Assembly: GCA_018656255.1 (NCBI GenBank)
Contig: JABHYI010000105.1
Location: forward strand, 1 to 9,704
Source: Bacteroidota bacterium
GTDB lineage: Bacteria; Bacteroidota; Bacteroidia; Flavobacteriales; Flavobacteriaceae
Direction: 5' to 3'
DNA: 9,704 bases
The notes under the pieces were generated by a model. That model saw nothing but the letters and a program-made list of their open reading frames with translations. It ran no database searches and was not told where the DNA came from. Both the position numbers and the translations under genes were made by a program. Positions 1 to 6,087 of the stretch are shown here, in pieces. Within the stretch, counting starts at the first letter, position 1; the number at the start of each line of letters is the position of its first letter.

Positions 1-692
1 ATGGTATGAATATTTATAACCCCGGCGCTAATGCCCTTTTCTTGTAATGTTTTACAAGCCTCAAGCGCTTCCCAAACTAGGTGTCCTGTGGCAATAATGG
101 TAACATCTGTACCTTCTTGAAGCTCCACAGCTTTACCAATAGTGAAGCTGCCATTTTCTGGAGTAAAGTTTGCTACTTTAGGTCTTCCAAAGCGCAAGTA
201 TACCGGACCATCATAATCTGCGATGGCAATTGTTGCTGCTTTGGTTTGATTGTAATCACAGGTATTTATTACCGTCATCCCTGGCAGCATTTTCATCAAA
301 CCAAGGTCTTCAAGTATTTGATGTGTTGCACCATCCTCTCCAAGGGTTACCCCTGCGTGTGATGCACATATTTTTACATTCTTACCACTATATGCAATAC
401 TTTGGCGTATTTGATCATAGACGCGTCCTGTAGAGAAGTTAGCGAAAGTACCTGTAAAAGGTATCTTGCCGCCAATGGTTAAGCCTGCGGCCATGCCCAT
501 CATGTTTGCCTCTGCGATACCCACCTGGAAGAAACGCTCTGGATGATTTGCTTTAAAAGCGTCCATTTTTAATGACCCTGTTAAATCTGCACAAAGTGCC
601 ACCACATTTTCATTGGTTTTTCCAAGCTCGGTAAGACCTGCTCCAAAACCAGATCTTGTATCTTTTTTTCCTGTGTCTATATATGTTTTCAT
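1..692 (-). CDS. tkt: Transketolase, C-terminal subunit (3' end cut by window edge)
   Basis: This is the second half of a split transketolase, the thiamine-diphosphate (ThDP) enzyme that moves two-carbon ketol units between sugar phosphates in the pentose phosphate pathway, in the cytoplasm. The visible 230 residues start [15 protein letters not shown] at an ATG (692-690). They hold the pyrimidine-binding domain, with the catalytic glutamate in GIAEANM (E61), then [10 protein letters not shown] (81-90) and an [15 protein letters not shown] stretch (111-125) typical of substrate and cofactor contacts. After about residue 185 the C-terminal domain begins ([16 protein letters not shown]). Two-gene transketolases of this type have a second subunit of roughly 315 residues, so about 85 residues lie outside the window. 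The gene starts 20 bases after the stop of the N-terminal subunit gene, so the two are almost certainly cotranscribed and translated into one heteromeric enzyme. No Shine-Dalgarno sequence precedes the start, as usual in Bacteroidota. Confidence 0.95.
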   Translation of the reverse strand, partial: MKTYIDTGKKDTRSGFGAGLTELGKTNENVVALCADLTGSLKMDAFKANHPERFFQVGIAEANMMGMAAGLTIGGKIPFTGTFANFSTGRVYDQIRQSIAYSGKNVKICASHAGVTLGEDGATHQILEDLGLMKMLPGMTVINTCDYNQTKAATIAIADYDGPVYLRFGRPKVANFTPENGSFTIGKAVELQEGTDVTIIATGHLVWEALEACKTLQEKGISAGVINIHT

Positions 693-712
693 AATATTAT
701 GGTAGTAGCTTA

Positions 713-1558
713 TTAATAATCTCCTAAGGTTTCTGGGTTTTGAGCTAGTGCAGATGCTAGCTGTTCGTCATTGGGCGCTTTTCCATGCCAAGCATGAGTG
801 TGCATCATAAAATCTACCCCATTACCCATTACTGTTTGCAGTAATACACAAATAGGTTTTCCTTGACCCGTTTTAGCTTTGGCACTTTCCATACCCTCTA
901 AAATGGCTTGTATGTCATTACCTTGTTCTATGGTAACAACATCCCAACCAAAGGCTTCAAATTTACCCTTTACATTTCCTAAAGGTAATACTGTATCTGT
1001 AGATCCGTCAATTTGCTGTCCGTTTAAATCTACAGCTACAATCAAGTTGTCTACTTTGTTTCCAGAGCCGTACATAATTGCTTCCCAGTTTTGACCTTCC
1101 TGCAATTCTCCATCACCACAAAGGGCGTAGACAATATGGTTGTCATTGTTTAATTTTTTTGCTGCTGCTGCACCAATAGCCACAGAAATTCCTTGTCCAA
1201 GTGATCCAGATGCAATCCTTATACCAGGTAATCCTTCATGGGTGGTGGGGTGTCCTTGTAACCTTGAGTTAAGAAGCCTAAAGGTGTTTAATTCCTCAAC
1301 TGGGAAATACCCAGAGCGTGCTAAAACGCTATAAAAAACAGGTGAGATATGCCCATTAGACAAAAAGAAAATGTCTTCTTGGTTCCCGTCCATATTAAAT
1401 CCTTCTTTGCGCTCTAGCACCTTTTGATACAGTGCTACAAGAAACTCTGCACAGCCTAGAGATCCTCCAGGGTGGCCAGAATTTACTTTATGTACTTGTC
1501 TTACAATATCTCTACGCACTTGGGTAACAAATGCTTCTAATTGGGTAATATCTGCCAT
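713..1558 (-). CDS. tkt: Transketolase, N-terminal subunit
   Basis: This is the first half of the split transketolase and carries the diphosphate-binding domain for ThDP and Mg2+. From the preferred ATG at 1558 it is 281 residues. The frame stays open eight codons further, to a TTG at 1582. The ATG is preferred because TTG starts are rare and because flavobacterial versions usually begin near MADI. Visible motifs are GHPGGSLG (28-35), SNGHISP (67-73), QGHPT (101-105), ASGSLGQG (116-123) and the ThDP-binding signature, with GDG at 148-150 and the metal-ligand asparagine near residue 179 (VDLNGQQ). The protein ends after this domain; the catalytic glutamate is in the next gene (start at 692). 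All signature residues look intact, so this is a natural subunit and not a frameshifted fragment. It faces tgt across a 234-base divergent intergenic region that should hold its promoter. Confidence 0.96.
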   Translation of the reverse strand: MADITQLEAFVTQVRRDIVRQVHKVNSGHPGGSLGCAEFLVALYQKVLERKEGFNMDGNQEDIFFLSNGHISPVFYSVLARSGYFPVEELNTFRLLNSRLQGHPTTHEGLPGIRIASGSLGQGISVAIGAAAAKKLNNDNHIVYALCGDGELQEGQNWEAIMYGSGNKVDNLIVAVDLNGQQIDGSTDTVLPLGNVKGKFEAFGWDVVTIEQGNDIQAILEGMESAKAKTGQGKPICVLLQTVMGNGVDFMMHTHAWHGKAPNDEQLASALAQNPETLGDY

Positions 1559-1579
1559 GGTATATTTTGGTTTCTGGCT

Positions 1580-1587
1580 CAAAAATA
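1580..1587 (-). promoter_or_regulatory. Candidate Bacteroidota -7 promoter element for the transketolase genes
   Basis: On the minus strand this reads TATTTTTG, an exact match to the TAnnTTTG element used by the Bacteroidota primary sigma factor. It ends 21 bases before the preferred tktN ATG, almost the same spacing as the tgt element on the other strand. The upstream element is weak: TTC (1605-1607) with a 17-base spacer, where TTG is expected. If it is real, the TTG at 1582 lies inside the promoter, which supports the ATG start. Confidence 0.4.
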
Positions 1588-1637
1588 CTTCTTTAAAGGC
1601 CTAAGAAAAAGAAGAGCCAAATGAGGTTATCAACGAT

Positions 1638-1680
1638 TTTTAAGTTTTAGTTAACATTGTTGTATTGTTTTAAATTTTAG
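1638..1680. repeat. 13-base direct repeat in the tktN/tgt divergent intergenic region
   Basis: TTTTAAGTTTTAG (1638-1650) and TTTTAAATTTTAG (1668-1680) differ at one base and lie exactly 30 bases apart, about three helical turns. They sit in the middle of the region between two divergent genes. They could be binding sites for a regulator, or chance similarity in very AT-rich DNA. Confidence 0.3.
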
Positions 1681-1742
1681 TATCAAATCATACATTTTTT
1701 TGGTGTGGTTTTTCATCCATCAAAAAAAAATGTCTTTCCTTA

Positions 1743-1772
1743 TTCGTACTTCCTACAGCAAATGTATCTTTG
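1743..1772 (+). promoter_or_regulatory. Candidate promoter for tgt
   Basis: TATCTTTG at 1765-1772 matches the Bacteroidota TAnnTTTG -7 consensus exactly. It lies 20 bases before the tgt ATG, so the leader would be short. A weak -33-like TTC (1743-1745, TTG expected) precedes it with a 19-base spacer. The identical octamer occurs before accA. Confidence 0.5.
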
Positions 1773-1792
1773 GCTATTCATTAATACTTCAC

Positions 1793-2923
1793 ATGGATTT
1801 TAAACTCGAAGCTACAGATATACAGGGTCAAGCCCGCGCTGGTACCATTACACTAGATCACGGAACAATTCAAACACCTATTTTCATGCCTGTTGGTACC
1901 GTAGGTACCGTGAAAGGGGTCCATCAAAAAGAATTGCGTGAAGAAATAAATCCAGATGTTATTCTAGGAAACACCTATCATTTGTATTTACGCCCGGGAA
2001 CAAAAATTCTTGAAAAAGCAGGGGGTCTTCATAAGTTCATGAACTGGGATAGAAACATCCTTACAGACTCTGGAGGGTATCAAGTTTACTCTCTCTCAGA
2101 CAACAGAAAAATTAAAGAAGAAGGGGTGAAGTTTAAATCTCACATAGACGGTAGTTATCATTTTTTTACGCCCGAGAATGTGATGGAAGTGCAGCGAAGT
2201 ATTGGGGCAGATATTATTATGGCCTTTGATGAGTGTACACCATATCCTTGTGATTATAATTATGCAAAAAGATCTATGCACATGACCCATCGTTGGTTAG
2301 AGCGTTGTTTGACTCATCTTGAGAAGACTCCCTTTATGTATGACTATACACAAACTTTCTTTCCTATTGTACAGGGAAGCACCTATAAAGATTTACGTAA
2401 ACAATCTGCAGAGTATATCGCTGGAGTAGGGGCGCAGGGTAATGCCATTGGCGGTCTCTCTGTTGGGGAGCCTGCCCATGAAATGTATGAAATGACCGAG
2501 GTGGTTACGGCTATTTTACCTAAAGATAAGCCTCGTTATTTAATGGGTGTAGGAACTCCAATAAACTTGCTAGAGAATATTGCCCTTGGTATAGATATGT
2601 TTGACTGCGTGATGCCAACTAGAAATGGTAGAAATGGTATGTTATTTACTGCTCATGGCACTATTAACATTAAAAATAAAAAATGGGAGGCAGATTTTAG
2701 CGCTATAGATGAAATGGCAATTACATGGGTAGATACAGAGTATAGTAAAGCTTATTTACGTCATCTATTTACTGTAAATGAAATGTTAGGCAGGCAAATT
2801 GCCACCATACACAACCTTGGTTTTTATTTATGGTTGGTGCGTGAGGCAAGAAAACATATCTTAGCAGGAGATTACACGACATGGAAAAACATGATGGTAC
2901 AACAAATGGATAAAAGGCTATAA
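1793..2923 (+). CDS. tgt: Queuine/preQ1 tRNA-guanine transglycosylase
   Basis: Tgt swaps the wobble guanine (G34) of tRNAs with GUN anticodons (Asp, Asn, His, Tyr) for preQ1, the committed step of queuosine modification. From the ATG at 1793 it is 376 residues, the normal family length. The frame opens 31 codons earlier at a TTG (1700), but those codons span the promoter-like element and look non-coding. Visible catalytic features are D92 in LTDSGGYQ, base-recognition residues around DECTPYP (146-152) and Q194, GGLSVGE (220-226), and the nucleophile D271 in MFDCVMPTRNGRNG. The C-terminal zinc site is altered. Where E. coli Tgt has C-x-C-x2-C, this protein has A309, T311 and D314; only the histidine ligand (H340, in TIHNL) remains. 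The rest of the fold reads intact, so this is probably a natural Bacteroidota variant and not a damaged gene. The permease gene starts 11 bases after the stop, indicating an operon. Confidence 0.97.
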   Translation: MDFKLEATDIQGQARAGTITLDHGTIQTPIFMPVGTVGTVKGVHQKELREEINPDVILGNTYHLYLRPGTKILEKAGGLHKFMNWDRNILTDSGGYQVYSLSDNRKIKEEGVKFKSHIDGSYHFFTPENVMEVQRSIGADIIMAFDECTPYPCDYNYAKRSMHMTHRWLERCLTHLEKTPFMYDYTQTFFPIVQGSTYKDLRKQSAEYIAGVGAQGNAIGGLSVGEPAHEMYEMTEVVTAILPKDKPRYLMGVGTPINLLENIALGIDMFDCVMPTRNGRNGMLFTAHGTINIKNKKWEADFSAIDEMAITWVDTEYSKAYLRHLFTVNEMLGRQIATIHNLGFYLWLVREARKHILAGDYTTWKNMMVQQMDKRL

Positions 2924-2934
2924 GGCCATAAACA

Positions 2935-4014
2935 ATGTTAAGCATACTCGATAAGTATATACTAAAACGCTATTTAGGAACATTTGTGCTCCTATTACTG
3001 CTATTTATACCAATTGGTATTATTGTAAATCTTGCCGAGAAGATTGATAAAATATTAGATAATGAGGTGCCATTTATGGAAGTGGTCACTTATTATTTTG
3101 ATTTTACTATTTACTTTGCCAATTTATTATTTCCCTTATTTTTATTTTTATCTGTGATTTGGTTTACCTCAAAGTTGGCAAATAACACAGAGATTATTGC
3201 TTTTTTGAGTAGTGGTGTGTCTTACTATCGTTTTTTAAGACCCTATATTATTGGTGCCACCATTGTGTGTATTGCAGCATTTTTTCTAGGAATGTTTATT
3301 GCTCCTAAAGCCAGCCAAGGCTTCAATGAATTTTCATTTAAATACCTAAAAAAAGGCAGGCAGGATCGTGAAAAATCTAACGTATATAGGCAGATTAATG
3401 ATAATGACTATATATATGTGAGTTACTTTAATGTTTCAGAAAAAAGTGGAAGTAATTTTACCCTAGAACATTTCGAGGATAAAAAAATGACCTACAAAAT
3501 AGCAGCCAGTAGAATTAAGTTTAATGACAAAGACAGTACTTACTCTTTGTTTAATTACACAAAAAGAAGGGTAGGGCTAGACAACGATAGTATTGAGCGT
3601 AAAAAACGACTGGATACTGTCTTTAGTTTTGATCTTGATGATTTAACTCCCGTAAAGTATATAGCCGAAACATTAAATCTCCCAGAGCTTAATAATTTTA
3701 TTGCAAGCGAGAAGAAAAAAGGATCTTCTTTTATTAGCTCATATGAGGTGGTGCGTTACAAAAGGTGGAGTTTGCCAGTTTCTGCATACATATTAACTAT
3801 CATTGCAGTTGCAGTTTCTTCAGTGAAACGTCGAGGTGGTATGGGTGTTAACCTAGCCATTGGTATAGCCATAGGAATGGTGTTTATTTTCTTTGATAAA
3901 ATATTCGGAACCCTCGCTGCCAAAAGTGATTTTTCGCCTTTTGTAGCTTCTTGGGCGCCAAATATTGTGTTCGCCATTTTAGCCATTTATTTGCTCCGCA
4001 ATGCCAAACGCTAA
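2935..4014 (+). CDS. LptF/LptG (YjgP/YjgQ) family lipopolysaccharide-export permease
   Basis: This is an inner-membrane permease of the Lpt ABC transporter. It extracts lipopolysaccharide from the inner membrane and passes it to the periplasmic bridge, powered by LptB. The 359 residues have the family layout. Three membrane helices (about 15-33, 58-78 and 103-124) come first. A periplasmic beta-jellyroll region (about 125-270), rich in polar and charged residues, follows. Three more helices (about 279-297, 303-321 and 338-355) end the protein. The cytoplasmic stretch NTEIIAFLSSGVSYYRFLRP (84-103) matches the coupling region that contacts LptB, and the RRGGMG loop (299-304) is also typical. 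The sequence does not show whether it is the LptF or the LptG partner, so no symbol is given. The start ATG is 11 bases after tgt, and the last 14 bases overlap the next gene, consistent with cotranscription and possibly translational coupling. Confidence 0.9.
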   Translation: MLSILDKYILKRYLGTFVLLLLLFIPIGIIVNLAEKIDKILDNEVPFMEVVTYYFDFTIYFANLLFPLFLFLSVIWFTSKLANNTEIIAFLSSGVSYYRFLRPYIIGATIVCIAAFFLGMFIAPKASQGFNEFSFKYLKKGRQDREKSNVYRQINDNDYIYVSYFNVSEKSGSNFTLEHFEDKKMTYKIAASRIKFNDKDSTYSLFNYTKRRVGLDNDSIERKKRLDTVFSFDLDDLTPVKYIAETLNLPELNNFIASEKKKGSSFISSYEVVRYKRWSLPVSAYILTIIAVAVSSVKRRGGMGVNLAIGIAIGMVFIFFDKIFGTLAAKSDFSPFVASWAPNIVFAILAIYLLRNAKR

Positions 4015-4891
4015 ACTCCTTAATTACCTACACTTACATTTTATAGTCTTTATTTGGGGCTTTACTGCCGTATTGGGAGCTCTTATTAGTATTGATGCCC
4101 TAGGTTTGGTTTGGTTTAGGATGAGTATTGCCTCTTTGCTTATATTGGCCTGGGTAGGGTACAAGAAAATACCTCTTACATTTAGTAAAAAAACCATGCT
4201 GGTTTTTTTTATTGCAGGGGCAGTTATAGCCATGCATTGGCTTGCTTTTTTTGGAGCTATTAAAACCGCCAATGTTTCTATAACACTAGCCATTATGTCT
4301 ACAGGTTCTTTTTTTACTGCTTTTTTAGAGCCTATTTTTTACAAAAGAAAAATTATTTGGTATGAAGTTGTTTTTGGCCTTATTGTAGTGTTGGGTTTGT
4401 ACGTTATTTTTCAGGTAGAAGGAGATTACTCTTGGGGTATTGTATTGGCTCTTATATCGTCATTTTTGGGAGCGCTTTTCTCTGTAATTAATGGAAAGTT
4501 GGCCGTGAGGTATAATGCAAGTGCTATTTCTTTTTATGAGCTCTTTTTTGGAGTCTGTTGTATTTCTTTATACTTGTTTTTTAGTGGGAGTTTTGACGCT
4601 TCATTTTTTACGTTATCCCCCTTAGATTGGGGATATTTGTTCATTCTTGCCTCAGCATGTACGGCCTATGCGTTTATTGCCTCTGTGCATGTCATGAAAT
4701 GGATTAGTCCATACACGGTGATGCTAACCATTAACCTAGAACCGGTATATGGTATTGTGTTGGCGCTTATTATTTTGGGAGAGTCAGAGAATATGGGACC
4801 ACAGTTTTATTACGGTGCTGCAATTATTATTTTAACGGTTGTTGCAAACGGAATTATTAAAAACAGGATCAAAAAGAAATCAAAAAATTAA
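4001..4891 (+). CDS. EamA-domain (DMT superfamily) transporter
   Basis: This is a 296-residue integral inner-membrane protein of the drug/metabolite transporter superfamily. It has about ten hydrophobic helices arranged as two EamA repeats (about 10-137 and 147-282). Family hallmarks are FIWGFTAVLG (17-26) in helix 1, the E-P pair at 110-111 closing the first repeat region, and NLEPVYGIVLALIILGE (245-261) in the second repeat. It ends with a basic tail rich in Lys and Arg, expected on the cytoplasmic side. Substrates of this family (amino acids, nucleotides, sugars, drugs) cannot be predicted from sequence alone. The ATG lies inside the end of the LPS permease gene (14-base overlap, different frame), so translation is probably coupled. 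No terminator-like hairpin follows it, but a promoter-like element separates it from accA. Confidence 0.9.
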   Translation: MPNAKLLNYLHLHFIVFIWGFTAVLGALISIDALGLVWFRMSIASLLILAWVGYKKIPLTFSKKTMLVFFIAGAVIAMHWLAFFGAIKTANVSITLAIMSTGSFFTAFLEPIFYKRKIIWYEVVFGLIVVLGLYVIFQVEGDYSWGIVLALISSFLGALFSVINGKLAVRYNASAISFYELFFGVCCISLYLFFSGSFDASFFTLSPLDWGYLFILASACTAYAFIASVHVMKWISPYTVMLTINLEPVYGIVLALIILGESENMGPQFYYGAAIIILTVVANGIIKNRIKKKSKN

Positions 4892-4923
4892 AGCAGTTCA
4901 ATACATAGCTCAAAACAAAATTT

Positions 4924-4931
4924 TATCTTTG
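4924..4931 (+). promoter_or_regulatory. Candidate -7 promoter element for accA
   Basis: TATCTTTG matches TAnnTTTG exactly and is the same octamer found before tgt. It starts 32 bases after the DMT stop codon and ends 35 bases before the accA ATG. No convincing TTG is found 17-20 bases upstream, so only half of the promoter is supported. It suggests accA can be transcribed independently of the tgt operon. Confidence 0.4.
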
Positions 4932-4943
4932 TAAAAACTAGTA

Positions 4944-4979
4944 ATGCAACCTATTGAAAAACCATTATGGAATACCTAG
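4944..4979 (+). other. Short upstream reading frame overlapping the accA start
   Basis: An ATG at 4944 opens an 11-codon frame ([11 protein letters not shown], stop TAG at 4977-4979). It begins 12 bases after the -7-like element, and its end overlaps the accA start codon by 13 bases in another frame. It would be in the leader of an accA transcript started from that element. It may be a chance ATG, since nothing but its position supports translation. Confidence 0.25.
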
Positions 4980-5920
4980 ATTTTGAATTACCTATTAAAG
5001 ACTTGCAAGAGCAGTATGAAAAGGCCTGCCAAATTGGTGAGGACAATGATGTAGATGTTACAAATACCTGCGAGCAAATTGAACTGAAATTAGAAGAAAC
5101 TAAAAAAGAAATATATAAAAATATAACTCCTTGGCAACGTGTACAATTGTCACGTCACCCCAATAGACCTTACACCATGGACTATATAAATGCAATCTGC
5201 GGAGAGAGTTTCGTTGAGTTGCATGGAGACCGAAGTTTTAAAGATGATAAAGCAATGGTGGGTGGTCTAGGTAAGATTGGAGATCAGAGTTATATGTTTA
5301 TTGGACAGCAAAAGGGATATAACACCAAAACACGCCAATATAGAAACTTTGGTATGGCCAATCCAGAAGGTTACAGAAAGGCCTTACGTTTAATGAAATC
5401 TGCTGAGAAATTTAAAGTTCCTGTAGTATGTCTCATTGATACTCCGGGCGCCTATCCAGGACTGGAAGCAGAAGAGCGTGGACAGGGAGAGGCAATTGCA
5501 AGAAATATCCTAGAAATGACACGTCTTAAGGTGCCTATCATTGTGCTTATTATAGGGGAGGGTGCTAGTGGTGGAGCCCTAGGAATAGGCGTTGGAGACC
5601 GCGTACTGATGTTAGAAAACACATGGTACTCTGTGATTTCTCCAGAGAGTTGCTCTTCTATATTATGGCGTAGTTGGGAGTTTAAAGAACAAGCCGCAGA
5701 GGCCTTGAAGCTTACCGCTACAGATATGAAAAAGCAAAAACTCATTGATGTTATTGTAAAAGAACCGCTTGGAGGTGCTCATGCAAACAGAGCAAAAACA
5801 TTTACCACTGTGGCAAATGTAATTACCAAAGAATACAATCAATTAAAAGACTTATCACCAAAAGATTTGGTCGCCCAACGTATGGATAAATATTCTCAGA
5901 TGGGAGTCTACAATCAATAA
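4967..5920 (+). CDS. accA: Acetyl-CoA carboxylase carboxyltransferase, alpha subunit
   Basis: AccA pairs with AccD to form the carboxyltransferase that moves the carboxyl group from biotin-BCCP to acetyl-CoA, making malonyl-CoA for fatty-acid synthesis in the cytoplasm. The 317-residue length matches the family. An N-terminal helical segment (about 1-50) is followed by [11 protein letters not shown] (64-74), [16 protein letters not shown] (87-102), the glycine-rich crotonase-type stretch [20 protein letters not shown] (159-178), and [17 protein letters not shown] (197-213) with [10 protein letters not shown] (218-227). These last blocks shape the acyl-CoA site and oxyanion hole. No cysteine zinc finger is present, as expected, because that belongs to AccD. 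accD is not in this window. The gene starts 75 bases after the DMT transporter stop behind a promoter-like element and ends just before a strong terminator. Confidence 0.98.
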   Translation: MEYLDFELPIKDLQEQYEKACQIGEDNDVDVTNTCEQIELKLEETKKEIYKNITPWQRVQLSRHPNRPYTMDYINAICGESFVELHGDRSFKDDKAMVGGLGKIGDQSYMFIGQQKGYNTKTRQYRNFGMANPEGYRKALRLMKSAEKFKVPVVCLIDTPGAYPGLEAEERGQGEAIARNILEMTRLKVPIIVLIIGEGASGGALGIGVGDRVLMLENTWYSVISPESCSSILWRSWEFKEQAAEALKLTATDMKKQKLIDVIVKEPLGGAHANRAKTFTTVANVITKEYNQLKDLSPKDLVAQRMDKYSQMGVYNQ

Positions 5921-5943
5921 AGCTAGTGGTAGCAATACATTTT

Positions 5944-5975
5944 AAAATCTGAGGCCCCTGTCTCAGATTTTTTTT
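5944..5975 (+). terminator. Rho-independent terminator after accA
   Basis: A perfect 10-base inverted repeat, AAAATCTGAG (5944-5953) and CTCAGATTTT (5962-5971), can extend inward by a G-T and a C-G pair to close a CCCT tetraloop. The 3' arm runs into eight consecutive T bases (5968-5975). It begins 24 bases after the accA stop and should end transcripts from the tgt-to-accA run, leaving dnaB to its own promoter. The A-rich 5' arm gives an A tract on the plus strand and so a shorter T run on the minus strand, where no gene needs it. Confidence 0.9.
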
Positions 5976-5979
5976 ATGC

Positions 5980-6034
5980 TTATTAACAATATTTCAGAGT
6001 TTTCAACAATTAAATTGTTAATGAGTGGTTAACA
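5980..6034. promoter_or_regulatory. Cluster of DnaA-box-like 9-mers and an inverted repeat before dnaB
   Basis: Four 9-mers ending in AACA lie within 55 bases: TTATTAACA (5980-5988), TTTTCAACA (6000-6008), TCATTAACA on the minus strand (6016-6024) and TGGTTAACA (6026-6034). TTTTCAACA is one base from the DnaA box variant TTTTCCACA; TTATTAACA is two bases from the consensus TTATCCACA. The region also holds a near-perfect palindrome, AACAATT-A-AATTGTT (6005-6019), and an 8-base inverted pair, TTAACAAT (5983-5990) and ATTGTTAA (6014-6021). The base composition favours such words, so the assignment is tentative. Confidence 0.3.
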
Positions 6035-6087
6035 GAAGCACGCCAAAATAACCCTAGTCATCATAACAATTTCTTTACATTCGTTCT

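Noticed and set aside
81..433. Two plus-strand open frames
   Set aside because: They are antisense shadows of the transketolase C-terminal gene, which has clear family motifs on the other strand.
1559..1582. TTG start giving a 289-residue transketolase N-terminal subunit
   Set aside because: The eight extra codons overlap a promoter-like element, and the ATG at 1558 gives the usual length and N-terminus.
1700..1792. 31-codon N-terminal extension of Tgt from a TTG
   Set aside because: It spans the putative promoter, shows no Tgt similarity, and the ATG at 1793 yields the standard 376 residues.
3756..4293. Minus-strand open frames under the permease and DMT genes
   Set aside because: They lack recognisable motifs and lie wholly opposite strongly supported membrane-protein genes.
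5452..5745. Minus-strand open frame of 97 codons
   Set aside because: Antisense to the conserved catalytic core of accA; shadow frame.
6076..6083. TACATTCG as a -7 promoter element for dnaB
   Set aside because: It has one mismatch and lies only four bases before the dnaB ATG, with no TTG at the right distance, so it is too weak to list.
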